Below are positions 17,762 to 26,365 of a stretch of 64,000 nt of DNA, in pieces (within the stretch, counting starts at the first letter, position 1; every line of letters starts with the position of its first letter). The notes beneath the pieces were generated by a model. The model was given only the letters and a program-made list of their open reading frames with translations. It made no database searches and was not told the DNA's origin. The stretch covers positions 1-64,000 of the forward strand of contig JBBTCJ010000036.1 in the NCBI GenBank assembly GCA_038043285.1, in the 5' to 3' direction. The translations under genes were made by a program, and so were the position numbers. The stretch comes from JBBTCJ01 sp038043285. Its GTDB lineage: Bacteria > Planctomycetota > Phycisphaerae > UBA1845.

Positions 17762-18118
17762 TTAGTCGCCGCAGGCAAGGGTCCAGGAATCTCCCTGGTC
17801 AAGTCTCAGCTCAAACGTGCCGCAGAGGCGCCCGCCGAAGACCTTGATCCGGAGGAGCGCGGGAGTACATTCCCGGAACTCGCAGTCCCCCACGTCCACT
17901 CGACGTACGAATCCGCGATCCCCGGAGATCGGTCCTTCGTATTCCAGGTAGGCTTTCCGGTGATCGCCGATCCGCCGGGCGGCCACCGGAAGCCCTCGCG
18001 CATCGAACGGAGCGCGGAGAAGCTGCCAGGTCAGCAGGACTTCACCCTGTTCGAGCATCAAGTCCCAATGCTCGCCCTGGCCGATCATATGGTGTAGAAT
18101 GACGTATCGACTGGGCAT
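17762..18118 (-). CDS. Stand-alone LigD 3'-phosphoesterase-like domain protein
   Basis: A 118-residue protein matching the phosphoesterase module found at the N-terminus of the bacterial NHEJ ligase LigD. The motif YVILHHMIGQGEHWDLMLEQG gives the spaced His, His, Asp and Glu residues typical of that module, followed by LLTWQLLRAP and ending with the GTFELRL...SWTLA strand pattern. In LigD this domain trims 3'-phosphates and ribonucleotides at DNA ends. Here there is no ligase or polymerase domain and no ku gene in the window. The ATG at 18118 starts directly at the conserved strand; the frame continues to 18205. It diverges from the lipoprotein gene at 18197. Confidence 0.75.
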   Translation of the reverse strand: MPSRYVILHHMIGQGEHWDLMLEQGEVLLTWQLLRAPFDARGLPVAARRIGDHRKAYLEYEGPISGDRGFVRRVDVGDCEFRECTPALLRIKVFGGRLCGTFELRLDQGDSWTLACGD

Positions 18119-18196
18119 GGGGTCGTCCGGATTCGGCCGGACGGACGCCCGCCCGGCACATGGGGCGATCGATTTCACGGAGGCTTCGAGACCACC

Positions 18197-18919
18197 ATGA
18201 ACCACCGAGGGTATCTCAGAATCACCACCAGCTTGGGAACAATTGTCGCCGTTGGCGCGGCGCTGGCAACCTGCTCCGGTTGCGGACCGACGTATCGGCA
18301 GCTTCGCTTCGAAGGAATGCGGGTCGCCTTAGAGGGACAGTATGGCCCGGCCTCCGTCTTCTTCACCCGAGCGGAGGAAAAGCTCTCCCGACGACCGGAC
18401 AATCTGCACGATCTGGGCGTCTGCCACGTGATGATCTCGCGCCAGAAGTTCGCGGAACGCAACACCGCGGCCGCGTACCGCGAACTCGACAAGGCCATCG
18501 GATATTACAAGCGAGCGCTGGACGCCTTCCCCGATCACCAAGCCTGCGCCGAGGGACTCAACGTCGCGCTCGAGCTGCAAGGACAATACGCCGAGGCCCT
18601 CAAGCAGGCCGAGTGGCGAGTGCAGTTCGTCGGGCCGTCCGCGAAACAGTACATCTTCCTCGCGCAGGAATTGGAGGAGCGCGGCAACGTCGATGACGCC
18701 CTCCTGCGTTACCGCCAGGGGATCTCGATGGAACCCAACAACCCCCTCGCCTACGTCGAACTTTCCAAGTTCCTCTTGCGGCATGACAACGGTCCCGCGG
18801 CCATCCCACACCTGAGCATGGCCGCCCAACTCGATCCCCAAAACGATTGGGTGCGACAGCAATTGGCGAGCCTTTCGGCGACGCCGCGCGTCGCCTCGCA
18901 GCGCGTCGCCGGCCCCTAG
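18197..18919 (+). CDS. TPR-repeat lipoprotein
   Basis: A 240-residue predicted lipoprotein. The N-terminal hydrophobic segment ends LATCSGCGP, giving a plausible lipobox with the acylated Cys near residue 29. The rest is tetratricopeptide repeats: GMRVALEGQYGPASVFFTRAEEKL, AIGYYKRALDAFPDHQACAEGL, VALELQGQYAEALKQAE, ELEERGNVDDALLRYRQGI and FLLRHDNGPAAIPHLSMAAQL. TPR lipoproteins scaffold envelope complexes, but no partner can be named. Its stop is seven bases before asnB, so the two are probably co-transcribed. Confidence 0.8.
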   Translation: MNHRGYLRITTSLGTIVAVGAALATCSGCGPTYRQLRFEGMRVALEGQYGPASVFFTRAEEKLSRRPDNLHDLGVCHVMISRQKFAERNTAAAYRELDKAIGYYKRALDAFPDHQACAEGLNVALELQGQYAEALKQAEWRVQFVGPSAKQYIFLAQELEERGNVDDALLRYRQGISMEPNNPLAYVELSKFLLRHDNGPAAIPHLSMAAQLDPQNDWVRQQLASLSATPRVASQRVAGP

Positions 18920-18926
18920 GTTCTTC

Positions 18927-20849
18927 ATGTGCGGGATCTGCGGGGTCGTCAGGTTCGACGGCGAGCCGGTTCAGCCGGCCGCGCTGGAGGAAGCCTGCCG
19001 TCGACTTCGGCATCGTGGACCGGACGACTCCGGAACATGGATCGAGGAGTCCGGCGCTCGCGTCGGCCTGGGGGCAACACGGCTTGCGGTGCTTGATCCG
19101 AGGGCCGCCGGGCGTCAACCGATGCACTCGCCCGATGGGCGGTTCCACATCGTCCACAACGGCGAAATCTACAACTTCCGCGAACTTCGCCGCGAGCTTT
19201 CTTCCCTCGGACACGCCTTCCGAACCGACACCGACACCGAGGTCATCCTTTCCGCGTGCGCGCATTGGGGAACGGAAGCCCTCGCCCGCTTCAACGGCAT
19301 GTGGGCGATCGCGTTTTTCGACGCCCTCACATGCGAAGGATTCCTCTCCCGGGACCGATTCGGCGTCAAGCCGCTGGTCTACACCTGCAACCACGCATCG
19401 CTTTGCTTCGCCAGCGAACTGGATGCCCTGCCGCCCCTCGGCGAATTCGACGACTCGATCGACGGCGAAGCCGTCGCCCAGCACCTGCAGTTCGGCTACG
19501 TCGCCCATCCCAGAACGATCTACCGCAGCGCGCGGAAACTCGCACCGGGCTGCCTCCTCCGCTTCAACGCCCATGGCGCGACGCCTCCACAACGGTGGTA
19601 CCAACTGCCGGCTACGCCGGCGTTGAACCGTTCGAAGGCCTATGCTGAAACGTGTACCGACCTGCGCCGCGCGTTGGCCGATTCAGTGATGCTTCGCCGC
19701 GTCTCGGACGTGCCCATCGGCGCGTTTCTCTCCGGAGGACTCGACTCGTCGATCGTCGTGGCTCATCTTTCCGCGGCGCTTGGCCGCCCCGTGCAAACGT
19801 TCTCCGTCGGCTACGCCGACCACAAGTCATACGACGAAACGCACTACGCCCGCATCGTCGCGGCGCGCTTCGGCGCCCAGCACCATGAGTGCATCCTCAC
19901 CCAGCGCGACGTGCTGGAAGCCGTTCCGCGAATCCTCGACCACCTTCCCGAGCCGGTCGGCGACAGTTCCATCGTGCCCACTTCGCTGGTTTCCCGCTTC
20001 GCCCGCGAGCACGTGACCGTGGCCCTCAGCGGCGACGGCGGCGACGAATTGTTCGGCGGGTACTGGCGATACCTCGGGCATGACCTCGTCCAGGCCTATC
20101 AAAGCATTCCGAGGTTCGTGCGACGATATCTCATGGAGCCGATCCTTGCGGGATTGGCGACCGGCCGTTCGTCCTCCTTGGCTGACCGCGCCCGACAGTT
20201 TCGCAAGCTCCAACGGGCAACGACAAGCGATCCCCTGCTACGGCACTTGGCCTGGTCGCGGATTCTCGCCCCCGAGGCCGTCGGATTATTTCGAGACCCC
20301 GATACCCACGCCCGCGCCGACGCCGAGACCGCCGAACTTGCCCGGACCTTGACCGCCGCGATGAACGGCGCCGATCCTCTCAACCGCATTCTCGCCTTCG
20401 ATCTTCAGCACCAACTCCCTGCCGACATGCTTCAAAAGGTCGATCTGGCCGGCATGATGCATTCCCTCGAGATTCGCGTGCCCTTCCTCGACTTCCGCGT
20501 GGTCGCGCAAGCGCTGGCCATGCCCTCGTCGTTCAAGATTCATCGCGGGCTTCGGAAACGGATTCTGGTCGACGCTTACCGCGGCCTCCTCCCCGACGAG
20601 ATCCTCGATCGACCCAAGAATGGCTTCGAGGTTCCCTTCGGCGAATACCTTTGCGGCCCGCTTCGACCCATGTTCGAGGACGTCGTCACCCGTGAGGCGA
20701 TTGATTCGTTCGGCCTGTTGTCCTACCCCGTTGTTGAGACCACCCTCGCCGACCACCTCGCCCGCCGAGCCGATCATGCCGACGTGCTATGGGCGCTGCT
20801 CTCGCTGTGCTGGTGGCGATCCCGCCGCTCAGCGGCCACCCGGCTCTGA
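18927..20849 (+). CDS. asnB: Asparagine synthase (glutamine-hydrolysing)
   Basis: A 640-residue class II amidotransferase. The mature N-terminus starts MCGICGV, with Cys2 as the glutaminase nucleophile. The glutaminase domain (about 1-210) includes RHRGPDDSG and VHNGEIYNFRELR. The synthetase domain carries the ATP pyrophosphatase loop SGGLDSSIVVAHLS and GDGGDELFGGYWRY, then MLQKVDLAGMMHSLEIRVPFLD. It makes asparagine from aspartate, glutamine and ATP. Paralogues of this architecture also occur in surface-polysaccharide clusters, where they may amidate sugars. Start and length are normal for the family. Confidence 0.92.
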   Translation: MCGICGVVRFDGEPVQPAALEEACRRLRHRGPDDSGTWIEESGARVGLGATRLAVLDPRAAGRQPMHSPDGRFHIVHNGEIYNFRELRRELSSLGHAFRTDTDTEVILSACAHWGTEALARFNGMWAIAFFDALTCEGFLSRDRFGVKPLVYTCNHASLCFASELDALPPLGEFDDSIDGEAVAQHLQFGYVAHPRTIYRSARKLAPGCLLRFNAHGATPPQRWYQLPATPALNRSKAYAETCTDLRRALADSVMLRRVSDVPIGAFLSGGLDSSIVVAHLSAALGRPVQTFSVGYADHKSYDETHYARIVAARFGAQHHECILTQRDVLEAVPRILDHLPEPVGDSSIVPTSLVSRFAREHVTVALSGDGGDELFGGYWRYLGHDLVQAYQSIPRFVRRYLMEPILAGLATGRSSSLADRARQFRKLQRATTSDPLLRHLAWSRILAPEAVGLFRDPDTHARADAETAELARTLTAAMNGADPLNRILAFDLQHQLPADMLQKVDLAGMMHSLEIRVPFLDFRVVAQALAMPSSFKIHRGLRKRILVDAYRGLLPDEILDRPKNGFEVPFGEYLCGPLRPMFEDVVTREAIDSFGLLSYPVVETTLADHLARRADHADVLWALLSLCWWRSRRSAATRL

Positions 20850-20872
20850 TCGGGCCAGGTTCTGTCTTATTA

Positions 20873-20910
20873 CCCCCCTCCCCTGGCAGGGAGAGGGGAA
20901 GGGGTGAGGG
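20873..20910 (+). repeat. Intergenic CCCTCCCC...GGGTGAGGG repeat, copy 2
   Basis: Begins CCCCCCTCCCCTGGCAGGGA and ends AGGGGTGAGGG. It is the same type as the element at 2406-2444 and sits just after the asnB stop. Confidence 0.6.
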
Positions 20911-21028
20911 TCGACTACGTTCGCTCGGCGGCATCGCGGTTGGGTGAGCTTCGGAGAAGCCTCCCGGACCGGCGTCGGCCGTGACGATCGGCTCCGCTAA
21001 CTGGTTCGCGCCGGCCCGAATCCGCCAG

Positions 21029-21056
21029 TTGCAAGGAATCGACGTCAGGGTATAAT
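21029..21056 (+). promoter_or_regulatory. Sigma-70-type promoter of rpmE
   Basis: TTGCAA (21029-21034), a 16-base spacer and a perfect TATAAT (21051-21056), about 45 bases before the rpmE ATG. It is one of the best consensus promoters in the window, as expected for a ribosomal protein gene. Confidence 0.7.
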
Positions 21057-21100
21057 TTGCGGCTCGGCGGATGGGCCGCCGGTTTGTCGGAAGCAAGGCC

Positions 21101-21355
21101 ATGAAGAAAGACATCCACCCTAAGTACATGGACTGTACGGTCCATTGCGGTTGCGGTAACACCTGGCAAACCCGCGGCACGGTGCCGCTGCTTAAGATCG
21201 AAATCTGCTCCGCCTGCCACCCCTTCTTCAGGGGCGGCGGCAACAAACTAGTGGACACGCTCGGACGGGTCGACCGCTTCACCAAGAAGTTCGGCGGCGA
21301 TTACTTCTCCCGAGCGACCGGCACCAAGAAGACGGAAAAGACAACGCCCCATTAG
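21101..21355 (+). CDS. rpmE: 50S ribosomal protein bL31
   Basis: An 84-residue ribosomal protein starting MKKDIHPKY, the usual bL31 N-terminus. It is the zinc-binding type: HCGCGN supplies two Cys and CSACHPF supplies two more. The GKVDRF-like motif is present as GRVDRFTKKFGGDY. The ATG at 21101 follows GGAAG; an in-frame ATG at 21071 would add an unusual leader. It is followed by a strong terminator and then prfA, a gene order common in bacteria. Confidence 0.96.
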   Translation: MKKDIHPKYMDCTVHCGCGNTWQTRGTVPLLKIEICSACHPFFRGGGNKLVDTLGRVDRFTKKFGGDYFSRATGTKKTEKTTPH

Positions 21356-21376
21356 CTTCGGCCTTACGAAACTCCA

Positions 21377-21419
21377 GACCACGCGCGGCGGACCGCAACG
21401 GTCGGCGCGTGGTCTTTTA
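21377..21419 (+). terminator. Rho-independent terminator after rpmE
   Basis: A ten-base stem, GACCACGCGC (21377-21386) with GCGCGTGGTC (21405-21414), encloses an inner GACC/GGTC hairpin and is followed by TTTTA. It lies 21 bases after the rpmE stop. Confidence 0.9.
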
Positions 21420-21514
21420 TTGCAGACTCGGTTCCCTGACCGATAGATGGTTGACGGAACGAATCGACCGCGGTTACTCGGCGCTCACGGTCTATGGCGG
21501 AAGATCGACGACCC

Positions 21515-22609
21515 ATGGCTACCACAACTGACGATCGCATCATCGCCAAGCTCGCGGAACTCGCCGAGCGTTACGACTCGCTCGAGCAGCAGCTCGCCGA
21601 CCCGGACGTCGCCTCCAACGCCGTCAAGTGCGTCAGCATCACCAAGGAACTTGGCCGGCTCCGTCGACTGGTCGACCCCTTCAAACAGTTCCGCAAGGTG
21701 CGCACCAACGTCGCCGAGGCCAGGGCGATGTTCGAAGACCCGTCGCAGGACGCCGAGATTCGCAGCATGGCGGAGGCCGAGGTCCAGACCCTCACCACGC
21801 GGCGCGACCGCATATTGGATGCCCTGAAGGACGCCATCGTCAGCGACGGCGACGCAGCCATCGAATCGGTGATGCTCGAAATCCGCGCCGGAACCGGCGG
21901 GGACGAAGCCGCCCTTTTCGCCCGCGATCTCTACGAAATGTACCTTCGCTTCTGCGAGAAAAGGAAATTCGCCGTGGAGGTGATCGACCAGAGCGGCTCG
22001 GAGCTGGGCGGACTCAAGGAGGTCGTGCTCAACGTCCGCGGGCCGGAGGTGTATCGTCTGCTGGGTTACGAGGGCGGCGGACACCGCGTCCAGCGCGTCC
22101 CGGAAACCGAAGCCCAAGGCCGCATCCACACCTCCGCCGCCACCGTCGCCGTCCTCCCCGAACCGGAGGAAATCAACATCGAGATCAACTGGGAAAAGGA
22201 CGTCGAGGAGTTCGTCTCGCGGGCCGGCGGACCAGGCGGGCAAAACGTCAACAAGGTATCTTCTGCCATCCGTCTGGTCCACACGGAGACCGGCATCACG
22301 GTCTCCATGCGCGACGAAAAGAGTCAGCACAAGAACCGCGCCAAGGCCCGCCGCGTGATGCTCACCCGCCTCTACGACCATCACCAATCAAAGATCGAGA
22401 ACCAGCGCGACTCGGCCCGGCGAACGATGATCGGCAGCGGCGACCGTTCGCAGCGCATCCGTACCTACAATTTTCCCCAGAACCGCGTGACCGATCACCG
22501 CATCAACCTCGACCTCTACCACCTCGACCGCATCATGCAGGGCGACTTGGACGAACTCGTCGCCGCCCTGCAAGCGTACGACAAGGAACAACGGCTCAAA
22601 AACCTGTAG
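21515..22609 (+). CDS. prfA: Peptide chain release factor 1
   Basis: Releases nascent protein at UAA and UAG codons. The 364-residue length matches RF1. The codon-recognition tripeptide is PET in RVPETEAQGRIHTS, and the catalytic GGQ lies in RAGGPGGQNVNKVSSA. It is RF1, not RF2, because of the P-x-T tripeptide. ATG 21515 (MATTTDDRI) gives a normal N-terminus; ATG 21494 in the same frame would add seven residues. If the UGA at 55199-55201 is read as selenocysteine, RF1 is not the competing factor; RF2 is. Confidence 0.95.
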   Translation: MATTTDDRIIAKLAELAERYDSLEQQLADPDVASNAVKCVSITKELGRLRRLVDPFKQFRKVRTNVAEARAMFEDPSQDAEIRSMAEAEVQTLTTRRDRILDALKDAIVSDGDAAIESVMLEIRAGTGGDEAALFARDLYEMYLRFCEKRKFAVEVIDQSGSELGGLKEVVLNVRGPEVYRLLGYEGGGHRVQRVPETEAQGRIHTSAATVAVLPEPEEINIEINWEKDVEEFVSRAGGPGGQNVNKVSSAIRLVHTETGITVSMRDEKSQHKNRAKARRVMLTRLYDHHQSKIENQRDSARRTMIGSGDRSQRIRTYNFPQNRVTDHRINLDLYHLDRIMQGDLDELVAALQAYDKEQRLKNL

Positions 22610-22769
22610 CACCTTTGGTTGGCCCGACCCATGAATCATGCGTCGTCGCAGCTTGATCGGAACCGCGACAGAATGGAGCGGTCTTCTCGCATCCACACCC
22701 CGGCGGACTGCTTGGCAGGCGCGTCTCGATCGCCGCTCGACAGGCGACAGACTGAAACGAGAACCGGGA

Positions 22770-22922
22770 TCACGTCCCCGCGTCGTGCGTGTCAATCTCC
22801 AGCGGCGCGTGCATGTGGTTGGCCGCCGCTGGTTTGGACAGCACCCGGTAGAAGCAGAATACCATCAGCGAGATCACCGACCCCGTTGAACAGAGCATGA
22901 ATACCCAACCCGCGCCGGTCAT
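22770..22922 (-). CDS. MetS-family small subunit of the sodium symporter
   Basis: A 50-residue protein with one membrane segment (WVFMLCSTGSVISLMVFCFY). Its ATG overlaps the symporter stop as ATGA at 22922-22919, so translation is coupled, and GGGAGGTG lies seven to eight bases upstream. Small single-pass proteins in this exact position partner neurotransmitter:sodium symporters such as the methionine/alanine transporter MetP (with MetS). The family call rests on size, topology and context more than on residue identity. Confidence 0.75.
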   Translation of the reverse strand: MTGAGWVFMLCSTGSVISLMVFCFYRVLSKPAAANHMHAPLEIDTHDAGT

Positions 22923-24538
22923 CGCCCACCTCCCGCATTGCCCAAAAGCTCACGTCCCCTGGATTTGTCCTTGCCTTCCGCCTGCCACCTTGGCCCGGCA
23001 ATCGCGATCAGGAACAGGAGGAACACGAGAGTGGCCGCAATCACCCCAACGGTGAGCAACCGCACCCCGCCTTCCTTCAACTGTTCGATGTAGCCGGGCA
23101 GATTATTCCAGCTCCACAGGATGAAAACACCGATCAGGTAGGTCGGCGAGACATATTTGATGACAAAGTTGAATACCGGGGGCAGCGTCAACTCCGCGCC
23201 GATCTGCGCGAACTGGTAGCCTCGCTTTGCGCCGAAGACCCACGCGTAGAGGATGACTTGGAACATGGCCAGCACAAAAATCAACACCGTCCCGACCCAG
23301 AAGTCCATCGTATTCAGCGCGACGAGATCCTTGCTGAAATAAATAACAAACAGCGAACCCAGCGCGGTGACGATCCCGAGCATCGCGCAGGAGGCCCTTC
23401 GCCCGATCCCCAGCGCTTCCTCAAGAAAAGCGATGGCGGGTTGGAGCATCGAGAGTGAGCTGGTGATCGCCGCGAGGAACAGCATGAAAAACCACATGCA
23501 ACCGAAAATTCGCCCACCCGGCATGTACTCAAAGACGACCGGAAGCGTATTGAATCCGAGGCCGAACGTGCCGCCGACCGTCCCCGCGATGCCCAGAAAC
23601 ACAAACCCGGCGGGAACGGTAATCAACCCACCGAGGCAAACCTCAAAAAACTCGTTGGTGGCCGAGGCCGTAAGTCCGGACAACACGACGTCGTCTTTGC
23701 GCTTCAGGTAACTGGCGTAGTTGATGATAACGCCGAAGCCCACCGACAGCGTAAAGAAAATCTGCCCGGCTGAGGCGATCCAGATTTTCGGGTCCGCCAG
23801 CGCCATGTACCAGGCCCCACCGTCAGCCGTGGACTTGGGATTCCACATGAACCCCAGCCCGTTGAGCACGCTGCGGTCGGGAAACTCCGGGTTGGGCGTT
23901 CCCAGCGTCAGCACCCGAACCAGCACGATGATCGCCAGTACGCCCATCATGGGCATGGCCCAGCTACAGAACTTCTCGATGCCCTTCGAAAGCCCGCGGT
24001 AAATGTAGTAAAAGTTGACTGCGAAAGTGATGATCCAAAAGATTACGCTGACGTGCACCCCGCCCTCGACCATCAGACCGTCCTGGTCCGAGCCGGTGTA
24101 GCCCTGGAACAGAGCCTTACTCTTCTCGACGTACTTCGTCGGATCTTCACCCAGGCTCAAATGCCCGGTGAGGTAGTGCCACGCATACATCAAGCACCAC
24201 GACTCGATCAGAACGTAGTACATATAGACGACGATGGGGATAAGCAGCCCGAGGACGCCGATGTATCGCCAGAACTTGTGGCGACCGAGCACCCCGAAGA
24301 TGGCCGGGCACGAGTTGAACCCGAACTGCCCGCCGTACTTGCCCATCGTCCACTCGGCCCAGCAGACGGGAATGCCCAGGAAAATGAGAGCGCAGAAGTA
24401 CGGGATCATGAACGCCCCGCCGCCGTTCTGGCTCGCCAGTCCTGGAAAACGGAGGAAGTTCCCCAGGCCCACGGCTGACCCCGCAACGGCGAGAATGATC
24501 CCCAGCCGCGTGCCCCACTGCTCCTTCGGCTTCGTCAT
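22919..24538 (-). CDS. Neurotransmitter:sodium symporter family transporter (SNF)
   Basis: A 539-residue, roughly 12-helix inner-membrane transporter of the LeuT fold. The first helix contains AVAGSAVGLGNFLRFPGLA, the unwound Na+/substrate-binding stretch. GGGAFMIPYF, SVGFGVIINYASYLK (helix 6) and FLAAITSSLSMLQPAIAFLEE (helix 8) are also conserved. Bacterial members import amino acids such as methionine, alanine or tyrosine with sodium; the substrate here is not determined. The adjacent 50-residue subunit supports a MetP-like or 12-helix alanine-type transporter. ATG at 24538. Confidence 0.9.
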   Translation of the reverse strand: MTKPKEQWGTRLGIILAVAGSAVGLGNFLRFPGLASQNGGGAFMIPYFCALIFLGIPVCWAEWTMGKYGGQFGFNSCPAIFGVLGRHKFWRYIGVLGLLIPIVVYMYYVLIESWCLMYAWHYLTGHLSLGEDPTKYVEKSKALFQGYTGSDQDGLMVEGGVHVSVIFWIITFAVNFYYIYRGLSKGIEKFCSWAMPMMGVLAIIVLVRVLTLGTPNPEFPDRSVLNGLGFMWNPKSTADGGAWYMALADPKIWIASAGQIFFTLSVGFGVIINYASYLKRKDDVVLSGLTASATNEFFEVCLGGLITVPAGFVFLGIAGTVGGTFGLGFNTLPVVFEYMPGGRIFGCMWFFMLFLAAITSSLSMLQPAIAFLEEALGIGRRASCAMLGIVTALGSLFVIYFSKDLVALNTMDFWVGTVLIFVLAMFQVILYAWVFGAKRGYQFAQIGAELTLPPVFNFVIKYVSPTYLIGVFILWSWNNLPGYIEQLKEGGVRLLTVGVIAATLVFLLFLIAIAGPRWQAEGKDKSRGRELLGNAGGGR

Positions 24539-24689
24539 CGGACCGCTCAGCTCCTGGTCAAGGTTTCAATCAGACCGACCCAAGGGCGGGATTCTAGACC
24601 GGAGGCAGCGACGTTGGCAATCGCAGGTCGGCCATCCGCCTGGCGTTCACGGACAACCGCGGGGCTTTCGGCGTTCGGCTTCCTTCCGC

Positions 24690-24695
24690 TACAAT
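24690..24695 (+). promoter_or_regulatory. Possible -10 element upstream of a lipoprotein gene
   Basis: TACAAT at 24690-24695, with the weak -35 candidate TTCGGC (24667-24672) 17 bases upstream. It is 60 bases before the ATG at 24756. Confidence 0.4.
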
Positions 24696-24755
24696 GAACG
24701 GCATCGGCAATCGTTCGGGCGGATGCGGCCGAGGCGGTCTCAAGGAGATTCATCG

Positions 24756-25235
24756 ATGAAGCGGGAGACACTCTGGATAGTCGGGCTGGGCGTAGGGTTG
24801 GCGACTTGGGCTGGAATGGGGTGCGTGGTTGACCTCGGTGGGCAGGAAGCCTCGGACAACGGGTCCGGGGACGGCACCGGCAATGGCGGCGACGTGCCGA
24901 TCGACACCTCCAACTTCGCGGTCTTCACGGACCCCGACGACCCGACTTTCTCAACGATGGACGTCCACGACGTGGATGAACAGGTCGTACGCTTTGATAC
25001 CCAGACCGGTAGCATCGTCTGGGTCGAGACGGATGCCAGCCTAGAACCCGGATCCTGGGTGGTCGATGGCAACTTTATCGGGGCGGCCAAGGGCTTCCAA
25101 GTCCGCTTCGGAACCAAGGCGGGAGTGCCAACGGCGTACTTCACCGAGACCGGTCCCGCCACCATCTGCGACATCGAAGCGGTGGGCGACGCCCTGTCCG
25201 TCACCGGTACGTTGACTCCCGTTCCGCAGGAGTAA
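24756..25235 (+). CDS. Small putative lipoprotein
   Basis: A 159-residue exported protein of unknown function. The hydrophobic N-terminus ends WAGMGCVVDLG, with the Cys near residue 23 as likely lipidation site. A Gly/Asn/Asp-rich linker follows (DNGSGDGTGNGGD), then an all-beta-looking domain (FRVRFGTKAG-like strands, DVHDVDEQVVRFDTQTGSIVW). AAGGAG lies nine bases before the ATG at 24756. The frame extends to 24234 but over the symporter on the other strand. It precedes rlmN by 29 bases; no functional link is apparent. Confidence 0.75.
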   Translation: MKRETLWIVGLGVGLATWAGMGCVVDLGGQEASDNGSGDGTGNGGDVPIDTSNFAVFTDPDDPTFSTMDVHDVDEQVVRFDTQTGSIVWVETDASLEPGSWVVDGNFIGAAKGFQVRFGTKAGVPTAYFTETGPATICDIEAVGDALSVTGTLTPVPQE

Positions 25236-25264
25236 GCCTTGCGGTCAGCGGACTCCTATCGTTG

Positions 25265-26365
25265 ATGGACTCTACCAAGCCACTTCGAAGCGTCTTCGAT
25301 GAAACCGCTGCTTCGCTGCAAGAGGTGCTCGCGGGATGGAGCGAACCCGCGTACCGGGCCGACCAGGTTCTCGATTGGGTCTACCAGCGCGACGCTCGAT
25401 CCTTTGAGGACATGACCAATCTGCCGAAAGCGCTGCGCTTGCGCCTTGCCGGCGAAATGACGATCTTTTCGTCGAAAATCGTTCAAAAGCAACGCGCGCG
25501 CGACGGCACGCTCAAGCTGCTGCTTTGCTGGCCCGACGGACAAACCTCCGAGTGCGTCTACCTTCCCGACGAAGACCGCCGGACGGCCTGCATCTCCACG
25601 CAAGTCGGTTGCCCTGTCGGATGCGTCTTCTGCGCCAGCGGCCTGGGCGGGCTCCAACGCCAATTGTCGTCCGGCCAAATCGTGGAGCAGGCCATGCGGG
25701 TGCGCGAACTGTGCTCCGACGGTCCGCGGCTCTCCAACCTCGTCTTCATGGGACTGGGCGAACCGCTGGCCAACTACGCGGCATCTCTTCAGGCAATCCG
25801 CACCATCAACGCCCCCTGGGGCATGGGCATCGGGGCGCGGAAAATGACCCTCAGCACAGTGGGTCTGCCGACGCAAATGCGGCGACTCGCCGGCGAGGGA
25901 TTACAGATCACCCTGGCCCTCTCCCTGCACGCCCCCAACGACGAGTTGCGCCGCAAGCTGATCCCCTGGGCCGAGCGCGTCACCCTCGATGAACTCGTCG
26001 ACGCTTGCCGGTTCTACTTCGACTCCACCGGGCGAGAAGTAACCCTCGAGTACATCCTCCTGCGAGAAGTCAATGATTCGCCCGATCATGCGCACGAATT
26101 GGCTCGCGTCTGCAAGCGCATGCGGAGCAACGTGAACCTGATTGCCTACAACCCCGTCGCCAACCTGCCCTACGAACGACCCACCGAGGAAGCGGTGACC
26201 GCGTTCCTCGAGGTGCTCAAGAGCCACGCGGTCAACACCCACGTTCGCCGCAGCCGCGGACTGGACATCGACAGCGCGTGCGGGCAATTGCGGCGGCGCC
26301 AGGCCGACGTTCTCACGCCGCTAGGCCGACCGGATAACGCGACTCGGACACCCGCCCCACCATGA
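25265..26365 (+). CDS. rlmN: Dual-specificity RNA methyltransferase RlmN
   Basis: Radical SAM enzyme that methylates C2 of adenosine in 23S rRNA (A2503) and in some tRNAs. It has 366 residues. The 4Fe-4S cluster motif is QVGCPVGCVFCASG with Cys at 116, 120 and 123. The family residues NLVFMGLGEPLANY, MTLSTVGLPTQMRRLA and LALSLHAPND are present, with the C-terminal SRGLDIDSACGQL supplying the second catalytic Cys. ATG 25265 is chosen (a TTG directly precedes it). Its stop overlaps the next ATG by four bases. Confidence 0.95.
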   Translation: MDSTKPLRSVFDETAASLQEVLAGWSEPAYRADQVLDWVYQRDARSFEDMTNLPKALRLRLAGEMTIFSSKIVQKQRARDGTLKLLLCWPDGQTSECVYLPDEDRRTACISTQVGCPVGCVFCASGLGGLQRQLSSGQIVEQAMRVRELCSDGPRLSNLVFMGLGEPLANYAASLQAIRTINAPWGMGIGARKMTLSTVGLPTQMRRLAGEGLQITLALSLHAPNDELRRKLIPWAERVTLDELVDACRFYFDSTGREVTLEYILLREVNDSPDHAHELARVCKRMRSNVNLIAYNPVANLPYERPTEEAVTAFLEVLKSHAVNTHVRRSRGLDIDSACGQLRRRQADVLTPLGRPDNATRTPAPP

